Source of the DNA: a bacterium
GTDB taxonomy: Bacteria; Patescibacteriota; Minisyncoccia; Moranbacterales; DUUL01
Assembly: GCA_030626045.1 (NCBI GenBank)
Contig: DAOUPS010000008.1
Coordinates: 1 to 18,916 of the forward strand
Reading direction: 5' to 3'
Length of the DNA: 18,916 nt
Positions 7,474 through 14,005 of this stretch are shown in pieces. Numbering within the stretch: the stretch's first letter is position 1; the number at the start of each line of letters is the position of its first letter. A program made the position numbers and the translations under genes. The notes under the pieces are model-generated. The model saw nothing but the letters and a program-made list of their open reading frames with translations. It made no database searches and had not been told where the DNA came from.

Positions 7474-8088
7474 ATGACAAAACAAAAGAAGTCTTTTTTC
7501 GAGAGGTTAACCGGAATCAAAAAAGTTACAGAGGAGGAAGCCGTTGTAATACAGCAAGACGATCCCCATCAACAGCCATACGACACACAATTTGAAACAC
7601 AAGAGGAAGATTATGAATTCCCGGAATATCCCGAGCAACCAGACCAAGAAGAACAACCTCAGCATGAAGTTCAACAACGGGAGATCGGGCAGGAAACGCG
7701 TCCTCAGCAGGAGCCTCAGCGACGGGAAGTTGAACAAGGAATCGGTAATCTTGAATCGGAGGGACAGCTCACAATAGACGTATACCAGACAGACGATGAT
7801 ATAGTGATAAAGTCTACGATTGCCGGCGTAAAGCCCGAGGATCTTGATGTGAATATTAATAATGATATGATAACCATTCGAGGAGAGCGAAAACAAGACG
7901 AGGAGATCGATCCGGAAAACTATTATTATCAAGAATGTTATTGGGGCTCTTTCTCTCGAAGCGTTATCCTTCCGGTAGAGGTTATCGCGGATAAGACCGA
8001 GGCTACAATGAAAAATGGAATACTCACCCTTAGGCTGCCAAAGGCCGATACAACAAAAACTCGCAAGATACAGGTAAGGGGATACTAA
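7474..8088 (+). CDS. Small heat-shock protein, Hsp20/alpha-crystallin family
   Basis: ATP-independent holdase that binds unfolding proteins in the cytoplasm. Of 204 residues, the alpha-crystallin domain occupies about 97-204: GQLTIDVYQTDDDIVIKSTI, then AGVKPEDLDVNI, GSFSRSVILP and the GILTLRLPK signature at 182-190. The N-terminal arm is unusual. After KKSFFERLTGIKK, about 70 residues (21-92) are Gln/Glu/Pro-rich and low in hydrophobics, with weak internal repetition (QQREIGQE and QRREVEQG). That makes it longer and more acidic than the usual 30-50 residue arm, and probably disordered. There is no C-terminal IxI tail, so oligomer assembly may differ. The gene has its own promoter and a strong terminator. 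Confidence 0.92.
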   Translation: MTKQKKSFFERLTGIKKVTEEEAVVIQQDDPHQQPYDTQFETQEEDYEFPEYPEQPDQEEQPQHEVQQREIGQETRPQQEPQRREVEQGIGNLESEGQLTIDVYQTDDDIVIKSTIAGVKPEDLDVNINNDMITIRGERKQDEEIDPENYYYQECYWGSFSRSVILPVEVIADKTEATMKNGILTLRLPKADTTKTRKIQVRGY

Positions 8089-8110
8089 AGTTATTAAGTA
8101 TTTTAGAATG

Positions 8111-8139
8111 AAAAAAACCGGCTCTTAGCCGGTTTTTTT
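8111..8139 (+). terminator. Strong intrinsic terminator after hsp20
   Basis: A perfect 13 bp stem, AAAAAAACCGGCT (8111-8123) with its complement (8127-8139), has loop CTT and a seven-T tail. It starts 22 bases past the sHsp stop codon and closes the unit that begins at the 7403 promoter. Confidence 0.93.
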
Positions 8140-8177
8140 AAAACACATTGGATGCTCTACTTTAATTTTGAACCCAA

Positions 8178-8219
8178 GGCGGATCAGCCTTTGGCTGACA
8201 AATTGTAAATTTATCCGTT
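8178..8219. other. Potential three-way-junction structure upstream of the VanW gene
   Basis: CGGA (8180-8183) pairs with TCCG (8214-8217), extendable by two G-T pairs. It encloses two adjacent hairpins: TCAGCC-TTT-GGCTGA (8184-8198) and AAATT-GTA-AATTT (8200-8212). Almost every base is used. It lies just upstream of the predicted promoter, so it may act as DNA, or as RNA if transcription starts earlier. Confidence 0.4.
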
Positions 8220-8225
8220 AGGGGC

Positions 8226-8253
8226 TTGAATTATAACCAATTTCAGATATGCT
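8226..8253 (+). promoter_or_regulatory. Possible promoter of the VanW gene, near-leaderless
   Basis: TTGAAT (8226-8231), 16 bases, TATGCT (8248-8253). The ATG at 8260 lies only 7 bases beyond the -10 box, so transcription would start at or next to the start codon, giving a leaderless message. The lack of any SD agrees with this. Confidence 0.45.
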
Positions 8254-8259
8254 AAGTGT

Positions 8260-9558
8260 ATGAGAGTAAAAAACGTTGCATCATGTGGAGCGTTCGTGTT
8301 TTTGATTACGATCACTTTGATTTCGGTCAAGCCTGTTTTTGCTTGCGACGAGTCGGATTTTTTATTCAATAAAGAATTGCAAGATCTTCTTTCTCGCTCG
8401 ATACTCCTTGAGCAGGGAAAAGATAAAACGGTAATTGAAGTAAAAGATTACGTTTCATGGCAGCCTGATCTAAAAATAAAAAACGGCTACATTTCCGAAA
8501 TAGAAAACGTTTATCGCTGTGACGAAAACGCAGAAGAATTTATACTGTGTGAAATTACATTGCCTCTGGAATATGCAAACCATCCGAAAAAGGGAGCAGG
8601 AGTTACCGTTAACAATGAAAAAATAAAACAACGTTTATCCGAACTTTCCGAAAACGTGAAGACAGAACCGGTAAACGGGCGGTTTAAAATATCGGAAGAT
8701 GGACAATTGTCTGTTTTGGAAAAAAGCAGATCCGGCCGCGCTCTTAATATTGATGAAACGGCTGCAGTAATAAGATCAGCAATCGTGGATGCAAAAAGAT
8801 CAAGAGTACCACTGATCATGAAAGAGATCAAACCGGAAATTTCAACTGAAAATATAGGCTCTATCGGCATAAAAGATCATCTTGGGCACGGCGAATCCAA
8901 TTTTAGAAGATCTCCCAGGAACAGGGTCCATAATATTAAACTTTCAACAGAAAAATTCAACGGCATCATATTGAAGCCAAAAGAAGAATTCTCATTTACG
9001 TCGATCCTTGGTCCCGTTGATCGAAAAGGTGGTTATAAAGAAGAGCTGGTGATCAAAAAAGATGAAACTATTCCTGAATTTGGCGGCGGTATTTGCCAAG
9101 TTTCAACAACTATGTTCCGTGTCGCGCTCGACGCCGGGTTCAAAATAACCAAACGCCAAAATCATGCCTATCCCGTCCAATATTACAACCCGCAGGGAAT
9201 GGACGCAACGGTCTATCTTCCCAACCCCGATCTAAGATTTATTAATAATACTTCGGGGCTTGTTCTTATCCAGGCAAGCATTAGCGGCACCAAATTATCT
9301 TTTGACGCTTATGGGACTTCCGATGGGCGAGAAGTTGAAATTAAAGGTCCGCGCGTAACCGCCAGAACCGCAGGAGGAGGATTGAGAACCATTCTTTACC
9401 AGAATGTGAAAAATAAAAACGGCGCGTATATTGTTAAGGATATTTTTAAAAGTTTCTACGACAATCCGGATAAATACCATAAACCTAAATTCACAACCAA
9501 ACCGGAAGATTGGTCAAATAAGCAATGGAAAGAATACAAACAACAGCATAATCTATAA
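8260..9558 (+). CDS. Secreted VanW-domain protein with peptidoglycan-binding-like region
   Basis: 432 residues. A signal peptide (about 1-28, ending VKPVFA before CDESD) sends it across the membrane. Residues about 115-195 resemble the PG_binding_4 domain that commonly precedes VanW. The VanW domain spans about 225-365, with the hallmark EFGGGICQVSTTMFRVAL (C279) and NHAYPVQYY. VanW occurs in some vancomycin-resistance clusters without being needed for resistance. VanW-domain proteins of Clostridioides difficile have been reported as peptidoglycan transpeptidases making 3-3 crosslinks, for which the conserved Cys is the natural nucleophile. I infer a similar wall-crosslinking role here. The C terminus ends in a charged Lys/Trp-rich tail. 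There is no SD; the start is set by the signal peptide. Confidence 0.9.
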   Translation: MRVKNVASCGAFVFLITITLISVKPVFACDESDFLFNKELQDLLSRSILLEQGKDKTVIEVKDYVSWQPDLKIKNGYISEIENVYRCDENAEEFILCEITLPLEYANHPKKGAGVTVNNEKIKQRLSELSENVKTEPVNGRFKISEDGQLSVLEKSRSGRALNIDETAAVIRSAIVDAKRSRVPLIMKEIKPEISTENIGSIGIKDHLGHGESNFRRSPRNRVHNIKLSTEKFNGIILKPKEEFSFTSILGPVDRKGGYKEELVIKKDETIPEFGGGICQVSTTMFRVALDAGFKITKRQNHAYPVQYYNPQGMDATVYLPNPDLRFINNTSGLVLIQASISGTKLSFDAYGTSDGREVEIKGPRVTARTAGGGLRTILYQNVKNKNGAYIVKDIFKSFYDNPDKYHKPKFTTKPEDWSNKQWKEYKQQHNL

Positions 9559-9564
9559 AGAAGT

Positions 9565-9592
9565 CAGGTACCTTTTTTCATCTTTTTTCATC
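9565..9592 (+). repeat. CAGGTACC repeat, copy 1
   Basis: 28-base unit CAGGTACCTTTT.. with two pyrimidine-rich CTTTTTTC-type blocks, 25 of 28 positions identical to 11269-11296 in the same orientation. AGGTACCT is itself an 8-base palindrome. The repeat begins right after the VanW gene stop. Confidence 0.75.
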
Positions 9593-9602
9593 AACAAACA
9601 AT

Positions 9603-10226
9603 ATGAATAAAAATGTTAAAAAGAATATTCAAGCATACGATTCAATAGTCGAACAGTATTTTGAGAACACGAAAAATATTGAAGAACCGGAAATTCAACA
9701 AAGAAGAGAATTTCTATCTTTAATTCCAAAAAAAGGTAAAATTTTAGATTTGGGTTGTGGTCCGGGAAGAGATGCAAAAATATTTTCTGATCAAGATTAT
9801 CAAGTAGTAGGTACGGATCTATCCAAAAAAACAATTGTAAAGGCAAAAGTGGTTGCGCCAAAAGCAGAGTTTAGAGTAATGGATTTCTTAAAATTAGATT
9901 TCGAAGAAAGATCTTTTGACGCTGTATGGTTTAATGCGGGATTACTTTGTATCGAGAAAAAATTTGCGTTGGATATCCTGAAAAGTATTTACGAAATATT
10001 AAAAGATAAAGGGATTCTATTTGTCAGTGTAAAAGAAGGCGAAGGAGAAGGATTTAAGATCGATAAAAGATACAATGTGGAAAAATATTATGCTTACTTT
10101 ATGGAAGAAGAAATTTTAAATCTGTTAAATACCGCCAATTTCAAGAAAATTAAAATATTTAAACCCAATATGATATCAAATTATCATACTCATCAGTGGA
10201 TAGGAATTCTTTGTCGAAAAATATAA
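9603..10226 (+). CDS. Class I SAM-dependent methyltransferase
   Basis: 207 residues with the Rossmann-type AdoMet fold. Motif I is ILDLGCGPGRD (47-57), the acidic residue after strand 2 is D72 in VVGTDLSKK, and motif IV is the FDAVWFNAGLLCI stretch (105-117). EILKDKGILFVSVKEGEGEGF is the usual post-strand-5 region. It resembles the Methyltransf_11/25 group of small-molecule or undefined-substrate enzymes. The substrate cannot be inferred. The ATG at 9603 has no SD. Base composition looks more AT-rich than the VanW gene upstream. It lies with the LD-carboxypeptidase between two CAGGTACC repeats, suggesting acquisition as a unit. The N terminus (KKNIQAYDSIVEQYFENTK) is the helical cap common in this group. 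Confidence 0.85.
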   Translation: MNKNVKKNIQAYDSIVEQYFENTKNIEEPEIQQRREFLSLIPKKGKILDLGCGPGRDAKIFSDQDYQVVGTDLSKKTIVKAKVVAPKAEFRVMDFLKLDFEERSFDAVWFNAGLLCIEKKFALDILKSIYEILKDKGILFVSVKEGEGEGFKIDKRYNVEKYYAYFMEEEILNLLNTANFKKIKIFKPNMISNYHTHQWIGILCRKI

Positions 10227-10243
10227 AGCCGGTCGCCTGAAAA

Positions 10244-10300
10244 AAGAGGAAGGAGAAAGAGACATCTGATTCCCTTTTCTACCTCTCGCTCCCTGCTCTT
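10244..10300. other. Imperfect purine/pyrimidine hairpin between methyltransferase and carboxypeptidase genes
   Basis: A purine-rich run (about 10239-10262) is followed by a pyrimidine-rich run (about 10270-10300). The left arm AAGAG-A-GGAG-AGAG pairs in blocks with the complementary CTCT, CTCC and CTCTT blocks of 10284-10300, with several mismatches. It may serve as a weak terminator, although no T run follows it (ATATATAAAC does). It may also be a decayed relative of the flanking CAGGTACC repeat. Confidence 0.3.
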
Positions 10301-10327
10301 ATATATAAACTAAAATCATTTATTGGT

Positions 10328-11248
10328 ATGCACTCAAATAAATTACATCGAGGAGATACTGTTGGCATTATTGCTCCATCAAAACCATTTAATCAAGAAA
10401 AAAAGTCCGAATTGGATAATTTTATTGCATATATGAATGAACAAGATATTAAAGTTGAACTTTCAAATAATTTTTATGCTAAAGACAAATATAATGCTAG
10501 CGCTGGAACTCCCAATGAACGTGCAGATGACATTAATTTAATGTTTGCGAATAAAAATATAAAAGCGATATGGTGTCTGCAAGGCGGGGAGCTGGCAAAC
10601 CAAATTCTTGATTTAATTGATTACGATGTTGTCAGAAAAAATCCAAAATTATTTCTTGGTAAAAGTGATATTGATGTTCTGCTATTGGCTTTAAACAAAA
10701 AAACGGATTTAATCACAATTCACTGCTGTGACCCTAAAATTGGCAGCCATAGAGAATTAGATTTTGATTATACAAAAAAGTGGCTCAAGAAACGTTTGTT
10801 TGAAGGTTGCAAAAAAGTTGAACCAAGCAAAGAATGGATTTGTATAAATAAAGGTAGCTCTGAAGGAAAGATCTTGGGTTGTAACATAACATCAATTCTA
10901 AAATTAGCCGGCACCGATTATTTTCCAGATTTTACAGATTCGATATTATTCATAGAAACATACAGATCAAATGCGGCTGCACTTATTGGGAAATTAACAC
11001 AGCTCGAACAGCTTGGAGTTTTTAATAAAATAAAAGGTATTGTTATTGGAAATAACTTTAGATTTGAGAATAAAAATTTCAAAGCTGAAGAAATAGTAAA
11101 AAATTTAACGCTTGAATGTAACTTCCCTATTTTAAAAATAAACGAATTTGGCCATTATCAGCCACACGCATTTTTGCCAATTGGCGCAAAAATTAAGCTT
11201 GATGCAACAAATAAAACGATTGAGATCACGGATGATTTTCTGACCTAG
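10328..11248 (+). CDS. LD-carboxypeptidase family protein (S66, LdcA/MccF-like)
   Basis: 306 residues, full length for the S66 family. The N-terminal block GDTVGIIAPSKP and AGTPNERADDINLMFANKNIK fit. IWCLQGGELANQIL and PKLFLGKSD (nucleophile S113) are the hallmark of the first domain. The C-terminal domain supplies E210 in LFIETY and H276 in EFGHYQPHAFLPIG, so the Ser-Glu-His triad is complete. LdcA removes the terminal D-Ala from cytoplasmic muropeptide tetrapeptides, whereas MccF relatives cleave microcin C-type peptide-nucleotides and confer self-immunity. Lack of a signal peptide agrees with either role, and sequence alone does not decide. Proximity to a VanW gene favours a peptidoglycan role. 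It looks AT-rich, has no SD, and lies between the CAGGTACC repeats. Confidence 0.9.
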   Translation: MHSNKLHRGDTVGIIAPSKPFNQEKKSELDNFIAYMNEQDIKVELSNNFYAKDKYNASAGTPNERADDINLMFANKNIKAIWCLQGGELANQILDLIDYDVVRKNPKLFLGKSDIDVLLLALNKKTDLITIHCCDPKIGSHRELDFDYTKKWLKKRLFEGCKKVEPSKEWICINKGSSEGKILGCNITSILKLAGTDYFPDFTDSILFIETYRSNAAALIGKLTQLEQLGVFNKIKGIVIGNNFRFENKNFKAEEIVKNLTLECNFPILKINEFGHYQPHAFLPIGAKIKLDATNKTIEITDDFLT

Positions 11249-11268
11249 AAGACGTGAGAATAGGGAGC

Positions 11269-11296
11269 CAGGTACCTTTTCCCATCTTTTTTCTTC
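11269..11296 (+). repeat. CAGGTACC repeat, copy 2
   Basis: Same 28-base unit as 9565-9592, differing at three positions (CC for TT and T for A). A further loosely related stretch (GGCACCTGCC then a T-rich block) occurs at about 11408-11435. Confidence 0.75.
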
Positions 11297-11452
11297 TTCA
11301 AAATTATCACTTTCCTGCCATTAATATAATTGAGAACATATTAGAATTGTTTCACTAACAGCACATCTCTTCATGTCTGAAACATGGCATCTTACCGTTA
11401 GCAAAAAGGCACCTGCCCTCTTTTTTACTCTCTTTTTACTCTGTTATTTTAT

Positions 11453-11481
11453 TTGACAAAATCTTTATAGTGTGTTAGACT
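11453..11481 (+). promoter_or_regulatory. Promoter of the barrel-like exported protein
   Basis: A perfect TTGACA (11453-11458), a 17-base spacer and TAGACT (11476-11481) lie about 65 bases before the ATG. This is the best -35 box seen in the window. The leader then carries two copies of GAATAACCCAA (11504-11514 and 11518-11528). Confidence 0.7.
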
Positions 11482-11503
11482 TTCTTGAAGCATCTTAAAA
11501 ATG

Positions 11504-11528
11504 GAATAACCCAATAGAATAACCCAAA
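11504..11528 (+). repeat. Tandem GAATAACCCAA in the leader of the barrel-like gene
   Basis: Two identical 11-mers with a 14-base period, directly before the SD. Their ACCC cores could pair with GGGT of the SD (11537-11540), which would be a simple occluding interaction. That pairing is only 4 bp, so the regulatory idea is weak. Confidence 0.4.
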
Positions 11529-11532
11529 AAAG

Positions 11533-11543
11533 AAAGGGGTGAT
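11533..11543 (+). promoter_or_regulatory. Shine-Dalgarno site of the barrel-like gene
   Basis: AAAGGGGTGAT ends 2 bases before the ATG at 11546, with 6 bases from the GGGG core to the start codon. It is strongly complementary to the 16S rRNA tail and unlike most starts in this window. Confidence 0.7.
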
Positions 11544-11545
11544 AG

Positions 11546-12331
11546 ATGAAAAGAATTTTGGCAAGTTTACTGGGAGCAGTGTTGACGATTTTATTTTCTA
11601 TGAGTGTTGCCGGAGCGGAGAATGACGATAGTAAATTAAGTGCAGATCTTAATATCGGCTGGTTCAGCAAATATGTGGGAGGAACTACCGGAGGAAATTT
11701 CTTTGACCATTCGGTACTCCAACAAAGCTTGAAGGTTACCGCGGAGAAAGAGTCCACAAAGCTGTCTCTGCAAATTTGGAATTCTTATTCTCCCAAAGGC
11801 GGAACTAATAGCGATTTCGGCGATGAGTTTAATTATATCGCAAGAATCAGTAAAGTCTTCAATGACATAGAAGTTGATGTAGGATACGCCTTTTATAATT
11901 GCTATGACTTGAGCAATACAAAAGGAGATCTGCACGCCTTATCTATTCGTTTTGACCTTCCCAAGATACACGGAATAGCTCCTTACGCCCTTCTGGAATG
12001 GGATATACCCGTTGACGAGGAAATTTTAGATGGCGGTGTTGTATATAAGTTCGGCGGAATGTATGATCTGGTATTGCCGAATTCAATTGGAAGTCAGATA
12101 ATTAATATTAATTTGGCGTTAACCGGACACGACGGGGCATACGGAACAAGTCCTGAGTTGATCAGCTGCGGAAAACTTAGCCTTTCAACGACTTTCCATG
12201 TATGGAAAGTTGGCATTACACCGGAGGTAAATTTCCAGAAAAGACTCGGATATAAAGTCCGAGATGGTGGAATGACCAGTGATGAAATCTGGTACGGTGT
12301 CAACTTCGATGTTCCGTTTAACCTGTTTTAG
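11546..12331 (+). CDS. Exported beta-rich protein, outer-membrane-barrel-like
   Basis: 261 residues with a textbook Sec signal peptide (MKRILASLLGAVLTILFSMSVAGA, cleavage about 24/25). The mature part is a succession of alternating polar/apolar strands rich in Gly and aromatics: SADLNIGWFSKYVGG, VTAEKESTKLSLQIWNSY, DIEVDVGYAFYNCYD, LHALSIRFDLP, FHVWKVGITPEVNFQK and IWYGVNFDVPFNLF. It ends in Phe, with aromatic or hydrophobic residues at alternate positions, as in beta-barrel proteins recognised by the Bam machinery. I do not recognise the exact family. If the host is CPR, which lacks a classical outer membrane, this is unexpected; alternatives are a surface-anchored beta-sandwich protein or a different host lineage. 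It forms a complete single-gene unit with promoter, SD and terminator. Confidence 0.7.
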   Translation: MKRILASLLGAVLTILFSMSVAGAENDDSKLSADLNIGWFSKYVGGTTGGNFFDHSVLQQSLKVTAEKESTKLSLQIWNSYSPKGGTNSDFGDEFNYIARISKVFNDIEVDVGYAFYNCYDLSNTKGDLHALSIRFDLPKIHGIAPYALLEWDIPVDEEILDGGVVYKFGGMYDLVLPNSIGSQIININLALTGHDGAYGTSPELISCGKLSLSTTFHVWKVGITPEVNFQKRLGYKVRDGGMTSDEIWYGVNFDVPFNLF

Positions 12332-12353
12332 ATGTAAATTAAGTACTTCACGA

Positions 12354-12383
12354 GAGGCCGTAAATTATGCGGCCTCGTTTTTA
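12354..12383 (+). terminator. Intrinsic terminator after the barrel-like gene
   Basis: GAGGCCG (12354-12360) pairs with CGGCCTC (12370-12376) around a 9-base loop and is followed by GTTTTTATTTT. It starts 22 bases past the stop codon. Confidence 0.85.
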
Positions 12384-12406
12384 TTTTAAAGATATGTGTT
12401 ATATAA

Positions 12407-12977
12407 TGGACTGGCAAATCCAGACAACCATATTAGATGGATATGATACAATAAAAGCATGAGAAAATCCTACACCCCGAAGCAGAAAGCTTCAATTGCC
12501 CTGATAGCTATCAAAGGCGAATCTGTTTCCAAGCTAACTAGCCAGTATCAAGTTCATCCTACCCAGATCGGGTAATGGAAAAAACAAATGGAAACAGAGG
12601 CCGAGAAGATCTTTTTTGACAAACGGAAGAAAGAGAACTTTTCCAAAGACCGCATTATTGATGAACTGTATAAAGATATCGGGCAACGAGGAATTGAGAT
12701 CGCCTGGCTCAAAAAAAATTCAGTCTTGAGCTACCGAGAGAGATCAGCTTTGATTGACAAAAACAACTCTCAAATCAATCTGTCCCGCCAAGCTAAACTG
12801 CTGAACATTTCACGCTCCAGTATTTACTATCACACGAGAGCCAGCCAAAGAGAAATTGAAATTAAGAATGCCATTGATAAGATCTGCACTGACTGCCCTT
12901 TTTACGGCTCAAGAAGAATCAAAAAAGAATTGGAGAAGTATAGTACTTGGTACTACCACGCTGGTGCGAATAGTTAG
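12407..12977 (+). mobile_element. Truncated IS3-family insertion sequence remnant
   Basis: The left boundary is probably near TGGACTGG at 12407, typical of IS3-type ends, 52 bases before the orfA-like start. The right end is missing: homology stops at about 12940 within the N-terminal part of the orfB region, and the next 30 bases hold two small hairpins (12942-12954 and 12955-12965) before the adjacent minus-strand gene. No matching right terminal repeat or target duplication was found. Confidence 0.75.
12459..12977 (+). pseudogene. IS3-family transposase fragment with internal stop
   Basis: Reading from ATG 12459, the product begins MRKSYTPKQKASIALIAIKG, the HTH_Tnp_1 domain of IS3 OrfA. 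It continues to QVHPTQIG, then TAA at 12573-12575, then resumes in the same frame with WKKQMETEAEKIF. IS3 relatives usually have Gln here, so this looks like a single CAA-to-TAA change. The frame continues through the OrfA coiled coil (ELYKDIGQRGIEIAWLKK) into an OrfB-like HTH (INLSRQAKLLNISRSSIYYH) and PFYGSRRIKKELEKY. It ends in unrelated STWYYHAGANS before the DDE catalytic domain. With the nonsense codon and the missing DDE residues it cannot transpose. OrfA and OrfB appear joined in one frame. Confidence 0.85.
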
Positions 12978-13417
12978 TGAAAACCGTGGGCATATTCACC
13001 GAATTTGACGCCGTGAGTGGCTCCCCAAATATCTATATTGATATATTCACCGTTGTTCAGTTTCACCCGCAGGTATTGATGGGGCGAAATATACCAAACC
13101 AACGTCCATTTATTTTCAATATCGTTATTATTAAAAAAACCGCTTTCGACCAGCAGAATTCTCATCAGATAACTCATATTATGACAGTGCATAAAACCCG
13201 TTTTATTCCAAAGTTCTTTGACGTCAAACGTAAAGATCTGAAAAAATCTGGTAAATGTTCTGAGTCTGTAGCCGCGATATCTGCCGGTCATTATCTCATA
13301 GGATATTCCTAAACATTGTTCTTGGTTTGGCGATCGTTTAATTTCATTGATCATCTCCCGCATTTCGTCCGGCAAAGTTTCCGGTATTTCTGTTTTCGAA
13401 AGAAAATTGTTTTTCAT
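12974..13417 (-). CDS. Small transglutaminase-like (Cys-His-Asp) protein
   Basis: 147 residues with no signal peptide or TM helix. The pattern resembles the transglutaminase/NlpC-like papain fold. A Cys opens a helix in MHCHNMSYLMRILLVESGF (C78), a His starts a strand in SPHQYLRVKL (H113), and an Asp follows in YINIDIWG (D129), the spacing expected for Cys-His-Asp. It may be a cysteine peptidase, amidase or deamidating enzyme; the substrate is unknown and the assignment rests on pattern only. It starts 18 bases after the NUDIX gene ends, so the two are probably one transcript. Its stop codon abuts the truncated IS remnant, but the C terminus (GVKFGEYAHGFH) looks natural, so I treat it as complete. 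Confidence 0.55.
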   Translation of the reverse strand: MKNNFLSKTEIPETLPDEMREMINEIKRSPNQEQCLGISYEIMTGRYRGYRLRTFTRFFQIFTFDVKELWNKTGFMHCHNMSYLMRILLVESGFFNNNDIENKWTLVWYISPHQYLRVKLNNGEYINIDIWGATHGVKFGEYAHGFH

Positions 13418-13435
13418 GGTTAAAATATAATGCTT

Positions 13436-13933
13436 TTATAATACTTTTTTCAAAGTCACATCGAGATTCGGCACTATGTTGTATCTATTAATTTGACCGA
13501 GCTTGATCCACTTAAATTCAGTATGCTCCCAATCTAATTTTATAGCGGGCTTCTTTTTTAAATCTACTAGAAAAGGAAAAATTATCCAAGTTTTCCGCGC
13601 GTTTTTGTCATGAAATTCATAAGGCATTCCTTGCTTCACTTGTCTGATCATATCTTCCGCTATCCCGAGTTCTTCTTTTAGTTCAGTCAAAGCCTTGTTT
13701 TTAACCGGACATAATTCATCAATATACCCGGCTACCGTGTTCCACAATCCTTTATAAACCCGAACTTTGCCGCTTCGCTTTAGAAGCAAAATTTTATCTT
13801 GATATTTCACAAAACACGTCAGCACCGGAGCTTTATCAGAATTTGAATAATCTATTCTTCCGTCAGAGAACTTAGGCAATTTTTCTGAAAATTCTTGTAA
13901 TATATCTTTGATCTTGTCCATACTGTTAAACAT
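13436..13933 (-). CDS. NUDIX hydrolase family protein with degenerate Nudix box
   Basis: 165 residues. The NUDIX fold is recognisable from VLTCFVKYQDKILLLKRS, VYKGLWNTVAGYIDE and the helix ALTELKEELGI, ending with EHTEFKWIKLGQI. Within the 23-residue Nudix box (about 69-91), the core EL-EELGI is kept, so the metal-binding glutamates are present. The Glu at box position 7 is Cys and the Arg at position 15 is Thr. NUDIX enzymes split nucleoside-diphosphate-X bonds; with these changes the activity or specificity is uncertain. The first Met (13933) was taken, and Met5 is an alternative. It lies 72 bp downstream of rubrerythrin and 18 bp upstream of the transglutaminase-like gene, all on the minus strand. 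Confidence 0.8.
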   Translation of the reverse strand: MFNSMDKIKDILQEFSEKLPKFSDGRIDYSNSDKAPVLTCFVKYQDKILLLKRSGKVRVYKGLWNTVAGYIDELCPVKNKALTELKEELGIAEDMIRQVKQGMPYEFHDKNARKTWIIFPFLVDLKKKPAIKLDWEHTEFKWIKLGQINRYNIVPNLDVTLKKVL

Positions 13934-14005
13934 TTAACTACACTGGACTGGACTGGATTACCCTCCAAAATAACGGACAAGCAAGCCCCTGTATGGAAAG
14001 TAATT

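Noticed and set aside
8511..8870. Long antisense frame of 119 codons inside the VanW gene
   Set aside because: It is a shadow of a well-supported coding frame. No independent start signals or protein features.
12942..12965. Two adjacent 3-nt-loop hairpins resembling an attC-type recombination site
   Set aside because: No core-site pair (RYYYAAC/GTTRRRY) was found around them. They more likely mark the decayed IS boundary.
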